A program made the translations under genes and the position numbers. Source: CAYOKT01 sp964404605 (GTDB lineage: Bacteria > Electryoneota > Electryoneia > Electryoneales > Electryoneaceae). Taken from it: a stretch of DNA of 19,504 bases. Location of the stretch: NCBI GenBank assembly GCA_964404605.1, contig CAYOKT010000054.1, positions 1-19,504 of the forward strand. The letters run 5' to 3'. Position 1 is the stretch's first letter. Every line of letters begins with the position of its first letter. This document shows positions 1 to 6,983 of the stretch, piece by piece. The notes beneath the pieces are model-generated. The model was not told the DNA's origin. It searched no databases and was given only the letters and a program-made list of their open reading frames with translations.

Positions 1-87
1 AGCGAATACTTTAGCGCTGCCCGTCACCCCGGGGAATGGAATGGGCGGCGGTGATTCGGGTATGGAGATATTCGGGAAATCCCTACT

Positions 88-163
88 GGGGCAGTAGCTC
101 AGTTTGGTTTAGAGTGCCGGCCTGTCACGCCGGAGGTCGCGGGTTCGAGCCCCGTCTGCCCCG
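88..163 (+). tRNA. tRNA-Asp (anticodon GTC)
   Basis: A complete cloverleaf can be folded by hand. The acceptor stem is GGGGCAG (88-94) with CTGCCCC (156-162) and discriminator G163. The D arm runs from GCTC (97-100) to GAGT (112-115) with a GG-containing loop. The anticodon stem is CCGGC (117-121) with GCCGG (129-133), and its loop CTGTCAC carries GTC at 124-126. The T stem is GCGGG/CCCGT around the loop TTCGAGC (144-150). GTC reads GAC/GAT codons, so the charge is aspartate. The next bases are CAA, so the CCA tail is not encoded and must be added enzymatically. A rho-independent terminator follows directly, so the gene is probably a single transcription unit. Confidence 0.97.
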
Positions 164-172
164 CAAATGCAG

Positions 173-198
173 AAAACCCGCCGAACGGCGGGTTTTTT
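173..198 (+). terminator. rho-independent terminator of tRNA-Asp
   Basis: CCCGCC (177-182) pairs with GGCGGG (187-192) across a GAAC loop. An A4 tract lies before the stem and a T6 run (193-198) after it. It starts 10 nt after the tRNA discriminator base and separates the tRNA from the aminotransferase gene. Confidence 0.93.
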
Positions 199-208
199 AC
201 GAACGATA

Positions 209-238
209 TTGACATGAACGGAGTATCCGCCGACCAAT
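209..238 (+). promoter_or_regulatory. candidate promoter for ornithine aminotransferase (perfect -35, weak -10)
   Basis: A perfect sigma-70 -35 hexamer TTGACA lies at 209-214, just past the tRNA terminator and 50 nt before the aminotransferase start. At the expected distance only ACCAAT (233-238) is found, a poor -10. The position is sensible because a terminator lies just upstream, but the weak -10 leaves this uncertain. Confidence 0.3.
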
Positions 239-263
239 CTGTCCACGGGAGGGACCAGCCATC

Positions 264-1493
264 ATGCAGCGGAAGACTTTAAACAGCCGTGAATGTATCG
301 ACCTCGAGGCGTCCTACGGCGCCCATAACTACCATCCGCTCCCCGTGGTCATCGCGCGCGGGGAGGGGGTCTGGGTCTGGGACCCGGAGGGGAACCGTTA
401 CATGGACTGCCTCGCCTCCTACAGCGCCCTGAACCAGGGGTACGGCCACCCGCGCATCCTGCAGGCCGCGCGAGAACAAATCGAGACCGGGGTCACCCTG
501 ACCAGCCGCGCCTTCTACAACACGCGGCTCGGGGAATTCCTCGAGAAGGTGTGCCGCTTGACCGGCCACGAACGCGCCCTGCCGATGAACACCGGCGCGG
601 AGGCGGTGGAAACCGCGATCAAGATGGCCCGCCGCTGGGGTTACCGTGTCAAGGGAGTGGAGCGGGACAGGGCCGAGATCATCGTCTTCAGGGGCAATTT
701 CCACGGCCGGACGACGACGATTGTCGGCTTCTCCTCCGACGAAGATTACCGGGACGGCTTCGGTCCCTTCACGCCCGGGTTCAAGATGGTCGAGTACGGC
801 GACATCGGGGCCTTCGAGGCGGCGATCAGCGAGAACACCGTGGCGGTGCTGTTCGAGCCCATCCAGGCGGAGGGCGGCATCCTGATTCCCCCGGAGGGAT
901 ACCTGAAGAGGATGGAGGAGCTGTGCCGCGAGCGGCGGATTCTCATGGTCGCCGATGAGATCCAGACCGGCCTGGGCCGCACAGGCAGGCTGTTCGCTTG
1001 CGACCACGAGGGGGTCCGCCCGGATGCCTACCTGCTGGCGAAGGCGATCAGCGGGGGGTTCATGCCGGTCAGCGTGGTGACCGCGGATGCCGGGGTGATG
1101 GACGTCTTCGATCCCGGCAGCCACGGCTCCACTTACGGCGGCAACCCCCTCGGCGCGGCGGTGGCGGCGGCGGCGCTCGATGTGCTGGTCGAGGAGAAGC
1201 TGCCTGAGCGGGCCGCGGAACTGGGCGGGTATTTCATGGAACGCCTGCGCGCGATCGACAGCCCGCATGTGAAGGAAGTGCGCGGGCGCGGCCTGCTGAT
1301 CGGGGTGGAGATTCGGCGCGAGAGCGGCGTCGCGCGCCCCTTCTGCGAGGCGTTGCAGGCGAAGGGCATCCTCGCCAAGGAGACCCACGAGAGCGTGATC
1401 CGTTTCGCGCCGCCCCTGGTGATCACGCGCGAGGAGATCGACTGGGCGCTCGAGCGCATCGAAGCGGTGCTGACGACGGAGGCGCCGGTTTGA
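264..1493 (+). CDS. rocD: ornithine--oxo-acid aminotransferase (ornithine delta-aminotransferase)
   Basis: This is a class III PLP-dependent aminotransferase. It moves the delta-amino group of L-ornithine to 2-oxoglutarate, giving glutamate semialdehyde (which cyclises to pyrroline-5-carboxylate), and so links arginine breakdown to proline and glutamate in the cytoplasm. The 409 residues match RocD end to end: the N-terminal YGAHNYHPLP block (18-27), NTGAEAVETAIK (109-120) for PLP phosphate binding, GNFHGRT (144-150), DEIQTGLGRTG (231-241) with D231 facing the PLP ring nitrogen, the Schiff-base lysine K260 in AKAISGG, and a GSTYGGNPL block. The YGAHNYHP start separates it from ArgD and GabT. 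The ATG follows GGGAGGG (248-254) at good spacing. No other arginine catabolic gene is adjacent, so it seems to be expressed on its own. Confidence 0.93.
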   Translation: MQRKTLNSRECIDLEASYGAHNYHPLPVVIARGEGVWVWDPEGNRYMDCLASYSALNQGYGHPRILQAAREQIETGVTLTSRAFYNTRLGEFLEKVCRLTGHERALPMNTGAEAVETAIKMARRWGYRVKGVERDRAEIIVFRGNFHGRTTTIVGFSSDEDYRDGFGPFTPGFKMVEYGDIGAFEAAISENTVAVLFEPIQAEGGILIPPEGYLKRMEELCRERRILMVADEIQTGLGRTGRLFACDHEGVRPDAYLLAKAISGGFMPVSVVTADAGVMDVFDPGSHGSTYGGNPLGAAVAAAALDVLVEEKLPERAAELGGYFMERLRAIDSPHVKEVRGRGLLIGVEIRRESGVARPFCEALQAKGILAKETHESVIRFAPPLVITREEIDWALERIEAVLTTEAPV

Positions 1494-1540
1494 AACGTCC
1501 CGTGACCAGGCGGCGGTGAAGAGAAAAATGCGAGACCGGA

Positions 1541-1571
1541 CGGCATCCTTGGTTCTCGACCAAAGATGCTG
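1541..1571. promoter_or_regulatory. imperfect inverted repeat upstream of glgP (possible operator or terminator hairpin)
   Basis: GCATC-C-TTGGT (1543-1553) mirrors ACCAA-A-GATGC (1559-1569) around TCTCG, with a single C/A mismatch. The outer bases 1541-1542 and 1570-1571 can add a C-G and a G-T pair. It lies in the 175-nt gap between rocD and glgP and overlaps the candidate glgP -35 box. It may be a repressor site, or an RNA hairpin ending rocD transcription, although the tail TGTGTATATTT is not a clean U run. Confidence 0.5.
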
Positions 1572-1577
1572 TGTATA
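1549..1577 (+). promoter_or_regulatory. candidate sigma-70 promoter of glgP
   Basis: TTGGTT (1549-1554) and TGTATA (1572-1577) are separated by 17 nt, about 90 nt ahead of the glgP start. TATATT sits two bases further on as an alternative -10. The right half of the inverted repeat lies in the spacer. This is a sequence match only. Confidence 0.38.
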
Positions 1578-1668
1578 TTTCGCCTCGTCCGTGAAACTGC
1601 GTCATTCCGACGTCCCGCGGGGGTGAACCCTCCGGGGATCCCTTCTCAAGAAACAGCCGGGGAGACCG

Positions 1669-4233
1669 ATGAGCGCAACGATACGCCGTGTTCATACCCT
1701 GCATGTCCTCCCGAGCCTTCCCGAAGGTCTGGAACAATTACGCGAGATCGCGCTGGACCTGCACTGGACGTGGAATTTCGATGCGATCGACCTCTTCCGC
1801 CGTCTCGACCACATTCTCTGGCGGGAGGTCGGACACAACCCGATGCGTCTTCTCGCGGAAATTTCACAGGAAAGACTGCAGGAAGCGGCGGAGGATGAGG
1901 GGTTCCTGAGCCACCTCGAGCGCGTCCGGCGGGACTTCCAGTCCTACCGGGAGGAACGAACCTGGTACCAGGCCACCTTCAACAACCACGAGAACCTGAA
2001 GGTTATCTATCTCTCGGCGGAATTCGGACTGCATGAGTGCCTGCCGGTCTACTCGGGCGGCCTTGGGCTCCTCGCGGGTGACCACCTGAAGGCGGCCAGC
2101 GATCTCGGCGTGCCGATGGTCGGGATGGGACTTTTTTACCAGCATGGCTATTTCCACCAGTACCTGAACGCCGACGGCTGGCAGCAGGAGCTCTACCCGG
2201 AGGTCGAGATTCCCTCCGAGCCGATGGTTCTTGTGCGCGGGGAGGATGGGACTCCGCTGGAGATCTCCGTGCAGGTCGGTCCGCGCGAGGTCAAGCTGCA
2301 CATCTGGAAGGTGATCGTTGGGCGGGTGGACCTGTATCTCCTCGACACCAATGTCTTGTCGAACCACCCCGAGGACCGGGGGATCACGGACACCCTGTAC
2401 GGCGGCGACACGGAGAAACGGATCCAGCAGGAGATCGTCCTCGGCATCGGAGGGTACCGCGCGCTGCAGGCGCTCGGTATCGAAGGCAGCATCTTCCACA
2501 TGAACGAGGGCCACAGCGCGTTTATCGCCCTCGAGCGGATCCGCCAGTTGATGGCCGAACACAACCTGACCTTCGAAGAGGCCCGCGAGGCGACTCGCGC
2601 GGGGCATGTCTTCACGACACACACTCCCGTTCCCGCGGGGATCGACCGCTTCGGACTGGAACTGATGGACCGGTATTTCCAGGAGTTCTGGCCGACACTC
2701 GGGCTCGGCAGGGACCAGTTTCTCGCTCTCGGCGGGGCGAACGCGAAAAAAGAGGACAGCAGCTTCAACATGGCGACCCTCGCCATCGGTCTTTCCGCCT
2801 TTACCAACGGGGTGAGCAAGCTGCACGGCATGGTAAGCCGGAAGATGTGGCGCGAGCTGTGGCCGGACCTCCCCGAGGATGAAGTCCCCATCCGTTCCGT
2901 GACCAATGGGATTCACGCCCGGAGCTGGATCAGTCCGGAGATGAGCCTCCTGCTGGAACGGTATCTCGGGCCGAATTGGCAGGAGAATCCGCTCGATCGC
3001 CAAATGTGGCGGGGTGTCAGGGAGATTTCGACCGAGGAGCTGTGGCGGACACGAGTCCGCCTGCGCGAGCGGCTGATTACTTTCGCCCGCCACCGCCTGC
3101 GCTGGCAACTCACCCGGCGCGGCGAAAGCATCACGGATGTCGAGCTCGGCGGAGAGGTGCTCGACATGAACACCCTGACCATCGGATTCGCCCGCCGTTT
3201 CGCCACCTACAAGCGCGCTTCCCTGCTGTTCGCGGACAAGGACCGGCTGATCCGCCTGCTCACCGACCCGGACCGTCCGATCCAGTTGATTCTCGCCGGC
3301 AAGGCGCATCCGAAGGACGACCCCGGGAAAAACATCATCCGGGAGATCATCCACTTCGCGCGCGACGAGCGGCTGCGGAACCGCATCGTCTTCCTCGAGG
3401 ATTACGATATCAATGTCGCGCGGTACATGGTACAGGGGTGCGACCTCTGGCTCAACACCCCGCGGCGCCCCTATGAAGCCTCCGGCACCAGCGGGATGAA
3501 GGCCGCGGTGAACGGGGTGCTCCATTGCAGCACCCTGGATGGATGGTGGGCGGAAGCCTACGACCGGGAGATCGGGTGGGCTATCGGCGGCGGCGAGGAG
3601 TACGAGGATTTCGACTACCAGGATCGCGTCGAGTCGGAGACGCTGTACGACCTGCTCGAAGAAGAGATCGTCCCGCTCTTTTACACGCGTGACCGGGCGC
3701 GCGTGGCGCGCGAGTGGACCGAGATGATCAAGCGGATGCTTGAGAAGGTCTGTCCCGTTTTCTTCACGACAAGGATGGTCTCCGAGTACGCGCAGGAGGC
3801 GTACATCCCCAATCATGAACGGGTGGAAACACTGCGGGAGGAGGACTTCAAGCGCGCGAAGAACCTCACCGCCTGGAAGAAACGGATTCGCAAGGCATGG
3901 GGTGAGATCAAGGTCCTGGAGGTCAAGACCCACGGGGAGTTCGAGCTTCGAGTCGGGGACAGGGTGCCGGTCGAGGCGACAGTCCAGCTCGGGTCCCTGA
4001 AGCCCGAGGATGTCCAGGTGGAGGTGTTCCTCGGCCGGATGGCGGGCGACCGCGAGCTGAAGGCGGGCAAGGGCCTGCGGATGGAGCTCGCCGGGCAGAA
4101 GGACGGCACCGCGACCTACAAGGCCGAAATCGTCTGCGAGGAGTCCGGGCACCAGGGGTTCGCCCTGCGTGTCCTCCCGCAGCATGAGGACCTGACCAAT
4201 CCCCTTGATCTCGGACTGGTTACCTGGGAATAG
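1669..4233 (+). CDS. glgP: alpha-glucan (glycogen) phosphorylase, DUF3417-containing type
   Basis: This cytoplasmic PLP enzyme splits terminal alpha-1,4 glucose units from glycogen or maltodextrin with phosphate, giving glucose-1-phosphate. At 854 residues it fits the alpha-glucan phosphorylase subfamily that starts with a DUF3417 domain (about residues 10-120, HWTWNFDAIDLF near 32-43) rather than the classical E. coli/muscle type. Recognisable blocks are YLSAEFGLHECLPVYSGGLG (114-133), the NEGH motif, THTPVPAGIDRF, SVTNGIHARSW, and the PLP-lysine segment SGTSGMKAA with K611. About 115 C-terminal residues look like a beta-rich extra domain. The ATG follows a good GGGGAG site (1659-1664). Glucose-1-phosphate is also the usual substrate of the nucleotidyltransferase class encoded at 9317, although no direct link is shown. 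No other glycogen gene is adjacent. Confidence 0.94.
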   Translation: MSATIRRVHTLHVLPSLPEGLEQLREIALDLHWTWNFDAIDLFRRLDHILWREVGHNPMRLLAEISQERLQEAAEDEGFLSHLERVRRDFQSYREERTWYQATFNNHENLKVIYLSAEFGLHECLPVYSGGLGLLAGDHLKAASDLGVPMVGMGLFYQHGYFHQYLNADGWQQELYPEVEIPSEPMVLVRGEDGTPLEISVQVGPREVKLHIWKVIVGRVDLYLLDTNVLSNHPEDRGITDTLYGGDTEKRIQQEIVLGIGGYRALQALGIEGSIFHMNEGHSAFIALERIRQLMAEHNLTFEEAREATRAGHVFTTHTPVPAGIDRFGLELMDRYFQEFWPTLGLGRDQFLALGGANAKKEDSSFNMATLAIGLSAFTNGVSKLHGMVSRKMWRELWPDLPEDEVPIRSVTNGIHARSWISPEMSLLLERYLGPNWQENPLDRQMWRGVREISTEELWRTRVRLRERLITFARHRLRWQLTRRGESITDVELGGEVLDMNTLTIGFARRFATYKRASLLFADKDRLIRLLTDPDRPIQLILAGKAHPKDDPGKNIIREIIHFARDERLRNRIVFLEDYDINVARYMVQGCDLWLNTPRRPYEASGTSGMKAAVNGVLHCSTLDGWWAEAYDREIGWAIGGGEEYEDFDYQDRVESETLYDLLEEEIVPLFYTRDRARVAREWTEMIKRMLEKVCPVFFTTRMVSEYAQEAYIPNHERVETLREEDFKRAKNLTAWKKRIRKAWGEIKVLEVKTHGEFELRVGDRVPVEATVQLGSLKPEDVQVEVFLGRMAGDRELKAGKGLRMELAGQKDGTATYKAEIVCEESGHQGFALRVLPQHEDLTNPLDLGLVTWE

Positions 4234-4414
4234 GTGGTGCGGCTGACGGCGGAGAAACCGGCCCCGCTACCGATGAACCGGCGATTTCGTCCGGCGGAAT
4301 GATTGCGTTTCTTCGGACTTGCCGCTACCTTCCGCGACATGGCGGTGCAGTTTCATTCGATGGTTGAGCGGCCGGTCGGGGCGGCCGGCATTCAATGAAC
4401 CAAAGAGGAATTTC

Positions 4415-4981
4415 TTGGGCGACAAAGAGCTGTCCATCAGTGGATTGCGCCTCCGCTGGAAGGCGATTGAATGGGGGCGATTCTGGAAACCACGGCGCGA
4501 GGAGGACGCGGCGATCCGCACGGTGCTGGAGAGCACCCCCCTGTTCGAAGGGCTCTCGCATCGCGACTGGAGAATGCTCGCGGACCTGTTTCATCTCCGA
4601 AGGTACAGCCCGGGTGAGATCATCTTCGAGGAGGGAACCCCGGGACTGGGGATGTACGTCATTCTCTCCGGGGAAGTCTGCATCACCAGCCAGGCCGATG
4701 GCCGTGAGGTCATCCTCGCGACCCTCGGCCCGGGCGACTTTTTCGGCGAGTTGTCCCTGATCGATGAAATCGAGCGTAGCGCGAACGCCCGCGCGGAAGG
4801 GAAAACGGAGCTCATCGGGCTCTTCCGTCCGCAACTGCGCGAGCTGATGATGCACCGGCCCAAGCTGGGCGTGCGAATGTACGAACGCCTGGCGAAGGTC
4901 ATCGTGCGCAGGATGCGGGAGGCCAATCGACTGCTCATCGAGCAGCAAATAGAGATGGCAAAGGCTAGGGAGTCCGAGTGA
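4415..4981 (+). CDS. stand-alone cyclic nucleotide-binding domain protein
   Basis: A 188-residue protein with a CRP-like cNMP-binding beta-roll at about residues 41-148. The phosphate-binding cassette is well kept: FGELSL (110-115), then IERSA with R121 placed like the CRP cassette arginine, so real cAMP or cGMP binding is plausible. No helix-turn-helix follows. The last 35 residues are a charged helix (RLAKVIVRRMREANRLLIEQ region), so this is probably not a DNA-binding regulator. I chose the TTG at 4415 because AGAGG (4404-4408) sits 6 nt before it. The frame is open further upstream to a TTG at 4319, but that part looks non-coding. Its TGA overlaps the next start (TGATG), which suggests translational coupling with the AI-2E-type membrane protein. 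Ligand and partner are inferred only. The 181-nt gap before it shows no clear terminator and only a poor promoter (TTGCGT, 17 nt, TACCTT at 4303-4331). Confidence 0.85.
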   Translation: MGDKELSISGLRLRWKAIEWGRFWKPRREEDAAIRTVLESTPLFEGLSHRDWRMLADLFHLRRYSPGEIIFEEGTPGLGMYVILSGEVCITSQADGREVILATLGPGDFFGELSLIDEIERSANARAEGKTELIGLFRPQLRELMMHRPKLGVRMYERLAKVIVRRMREANRLLIEQQIEMAKARESE

Positions 4982-6066
4982 TGCCTGCGAAGGATTCCCG
5001 CATCATTCGACCTCTCTACCGCAGGTTGCTGATCATCAGCCTGCTGCTTTTTTCGTTGGCGATCTTCGTCTATATTTTCCCCCTGATCCAGGATCTCGTC
5101 GTTGTCACCATCATCTCCCTGGTCCTGACCTATATTTTCCGGCCCATCATGATTTACCTCGAGCGGAAGGGCCTCCCGCGCATCTACACCATTCTCAGCA
5201 TCTTCGCCGTCGTCATCGCCCTGCTCATCCTCTCGATCAATTACCTCGTTCCCGTGATCGTCGAAGAGGCCGGTTCCCTGATTTCGAATCTCGAACGCGT
5301 TGAGCTGAGCCATATGATGACAAACCTGCTCGCCTGGCTCGACAAGAAAGTCCCGGGGATCGTCGGCATCCTCGGGCTGGAATCGGGGAATGTGGGCGGT
5401 CTCCTCGACCAGGCTCGATTGTACATCAGCGGGGCCCTGCAGCAATCGGTGACCATTCTCGCCGGGGCGGCGAACCTGTTCGCCTTGATGATCGTCGTGC
5501 CGTTCCTGACGTTCTTCATGCTGAAGGACGGGGACCGGCTCATGCGCACCTGGGTGGAAAAGGTCCCCAACCGGTTCTTCGAGATGTCCCTCTCGCTGGG
5601 GCACCGGGTCGATCGGCAGCTCGGCAACTACATCCGCAGCATCCTGATCGAATCCCTGATCGTCGGCGTGCTCACCGGGGTGGCGTTTTCCCTCCTCGGG
5701 TTCAAGTTCGCCGTGATTATCGGCCTGGTCAGCGGGCTGCTGAACGCGATACCCTTTTTCGGACCCCTGATCGCGTACATCCCCATCGGGATCGTCGTTC
5801 TGTTGACCTACACGCCGATCGGGTGGGGGCTGTTGTGGATGGTGGTAATCCTCCTCGCGGTGCAGATGGTGGACAATGTCCTGCTGAAGCCTCTTCTGAT
5901 CTCGCGATCCGTGGAGGTGCACCCGGCGGCGGTGCTGCTCGTGGTGCTCATCGGCGGGCGCCTCGCCGGCGCGATCGGGATGTTTGTCGCGGTCCCGGTC
6001 TATGCGATCATCCAGGTCATCGTCGTCGACATGTACGACCACCTCAGGCGCTACCGTATCCTATGA
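4981..6066 (+). CDS. AI-2E family transporter / PerM-like membrane protein (UPF0118)
   Basis: A 361-residue integral membrane protein with the layout of the AI-2E/PerM family. Two hydrophobic N-terminal helices are joined by a short turn. A third helix is followed by a soluble stretch with the usual amphipathic segment (SLISNLERVELSHM region, about 97-150). Then come a long helix ending in FFMLKDGD, a cytoplasmic segment with VDRQLGNYIRS, and C-terminal helices holding GLLNAIPFFGPLIAYIP and a VDNVLLKPLLI block. Family members include the TqsA-type AI-2 exporter and Na+/H+ antiporter-like proteins, and the substrate cannot be read from sequence. I prefer the ATG at 4981 (AGGGAG at 4967-4972) to the GTG three bases before it. 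The start overlaps the stop of the cyclic-nucleotide-binding gene. Confidence 0.88.
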   Translation: MPAKDSRIIRPLYRRLLIISLLLFSLAIFVYIFPLIQDLVVVTIISLVLTYIFRPIMIYLERKGLPRIYTILSIFAVVIALLILSINYLVPVIVEEAGSLISNLERVELSHMMTNLLAWLDKKVPGIVGILGLESGNVGGLLDQARLYISGALQQSVTILAGAANLFALMIVVPFLTFFMLKDGDRLMRTWVEKVPNRFFEMSLSLGHRVDRQLGNYIRSILIESLIVGVLTGVAFSLLGFKFAVIIGLVSGLLNAIPFFGPLIAYIPIGIVVLLTYTPIGWGLLWMVVILLAVQMVDNVLLKPLLISRSVEVHPAAVLLVVLIGGRLAGAIGMFVAVPVYAIIQVIVVDMYDHLRRYRIL

Positions 6067-6123
6067 TACGCCACATGAACATGCAGGAACCCTGAGACCA
6101 CCGGCGGCACTTCCGGCAACCCT

Positions 6124-6951
6124 TTGAGTCAGCGCGCGAGTTCACACGATACCATGACCGACAGACCCGACACCTTCTCCCTGCCGCTGCTTCCGCTTCA
6201 CCCCGGGAAGCTCGAACAGTTGTTCTATCCCGCCCCGGAATGGGCCTCTCTGTTCCGCGGTGAGCGCGGCGAAGGTGGCAGCGGCCGGCAGCCGGATGTG
6301 GGGGGGACGGTGGCGGGATTTCTCCGCTTCCTCGCGCCCCTGTTCAACGCGCGTTCCGCGCTGGACCTCGGCACGGGCACCGGGTATTCGGCCGCCATGC
6401 TGTCGGAAATCGTCGGCCCGAAGGGACACGTACTCTCCGTGGAGCGCGACCCGGATCTCGCCTCGCTGGCGCGGCGAAATTTCATGCAGGCGGGATTGGA
6501 CCGGCGCGTGGCTGTGCTCACCGGTGACGCCGGCAAGATCCTGAGCACGCTGCGCGGTCCCTATGACCTGATTCTCCTCGATGTGGACAAGAGGGATTAC
6601 GTGGACCTGCTCGAGAAGTGCGTCGACCTTCTCGCTCCCAACGGCCACCTGGTCGCCGACGATGTCGGGTTCATCGTCCGCGATTTTCCCCCGGAGCTGA
6701 AACCGCTGGCCGTGCACATGGCCCGCTTCGTGATGGCCCTCCTGCACCGGGAGGACCTCGACAGCATCTACCTGCCTTTCGGTGACGGGATCACGATCAG
6801 TCGAAAAAAGCCCTTGGTGAAGGCGGACCAGCTAAGCTTCTTCGATGCTTCGGCCCGCGAGGAGCACGGAAGCACGCCCGGGGACGGTGAACCGACTGAG
6901 GAGGAAGAGGAACCGGGGGAAGATGATCTCGTCGGCCGGGACGAGGACTGA
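6124..6951 (+). CDS. SAM-dependent O-methyltransferase-like protein with acidic C-terminal tail
   Basis: A class I methyltransferase resembling the caffeoyl-CoA/catechol O-methyltransferase family (Methyltransf_3). It has SAM motif I LDLGTGTGYS (80-89), the acidic motif II end VERD (106-109), a post-motif LLDVDK (151-156) and ADD (178-180) where the family often has D-N. The substrate is unknown. After about residue 230 the fold ends and a tail rich in E, D, G and P follows (EEEEEPGEDD at 260-269), which is unusual for this family. The first start in frame is TTG at 6124 and an ATG lies at 6154. Neither has a convincing ribosome site, so the first 10 residues are doubtful. It lies 57 nt after the membrane protein and 32 nt before purL, probably on the same transcript. 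Confidence 0.8.
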   Translation: MSQRASSHDTMTDRPDTFSLPLLPLHPGKLEQLFYPAPEWASLFRGERGEGGSGRQPDVGGTVAGFLRFLAPLFNARSALDLGTGTGYSAAMLSEIVGPKGHVLSVERDPDLASLARRNFMQAGLDRRVAVLTGDAGKILSTLRGPYDLILLDVDKRDYVDLLEKCVDLLAPNGHLVADDVGFIVRDFPPELKPLAVHMARFVMALLHREDLDSIYLPFGDGITISRKKPLVKADQLSFFDASAREEHGSTPGDGEPTEEEEEPGEDDLVGRDED

Positions 6952-6983
6952 CCGCCACAACCTTTCAGGGTGACACTCGCACG

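Noticed and set aside
1..54. Open frame from the window edge to a TGA at 52-54 (17 codons)
   Set aside because: Too short to tell from chance and the peptide SEYFSAARHPGEWNGRR matches nothing I recognise. The first 87 bases hold no feature that I can support.
88..263. tRNA-Asp as an integration site of a mobile element
   Set aside because: No integrase is nearby and I saw no repeated copy of the tRNA 3' end in the window.
1864..4185. 773-codon open frame on the minus strand
   Set aside because: Mirror frame of the glucan phosphorylase, which has all its motifs on the plus strand.
4591..6042. 483-codon minus-strand frame rich in D, H, Q and E
   Set aside because: It is the reverse reading of hydrophobic codons in the AI-2E-type membrane protein, which explains the odd composition.
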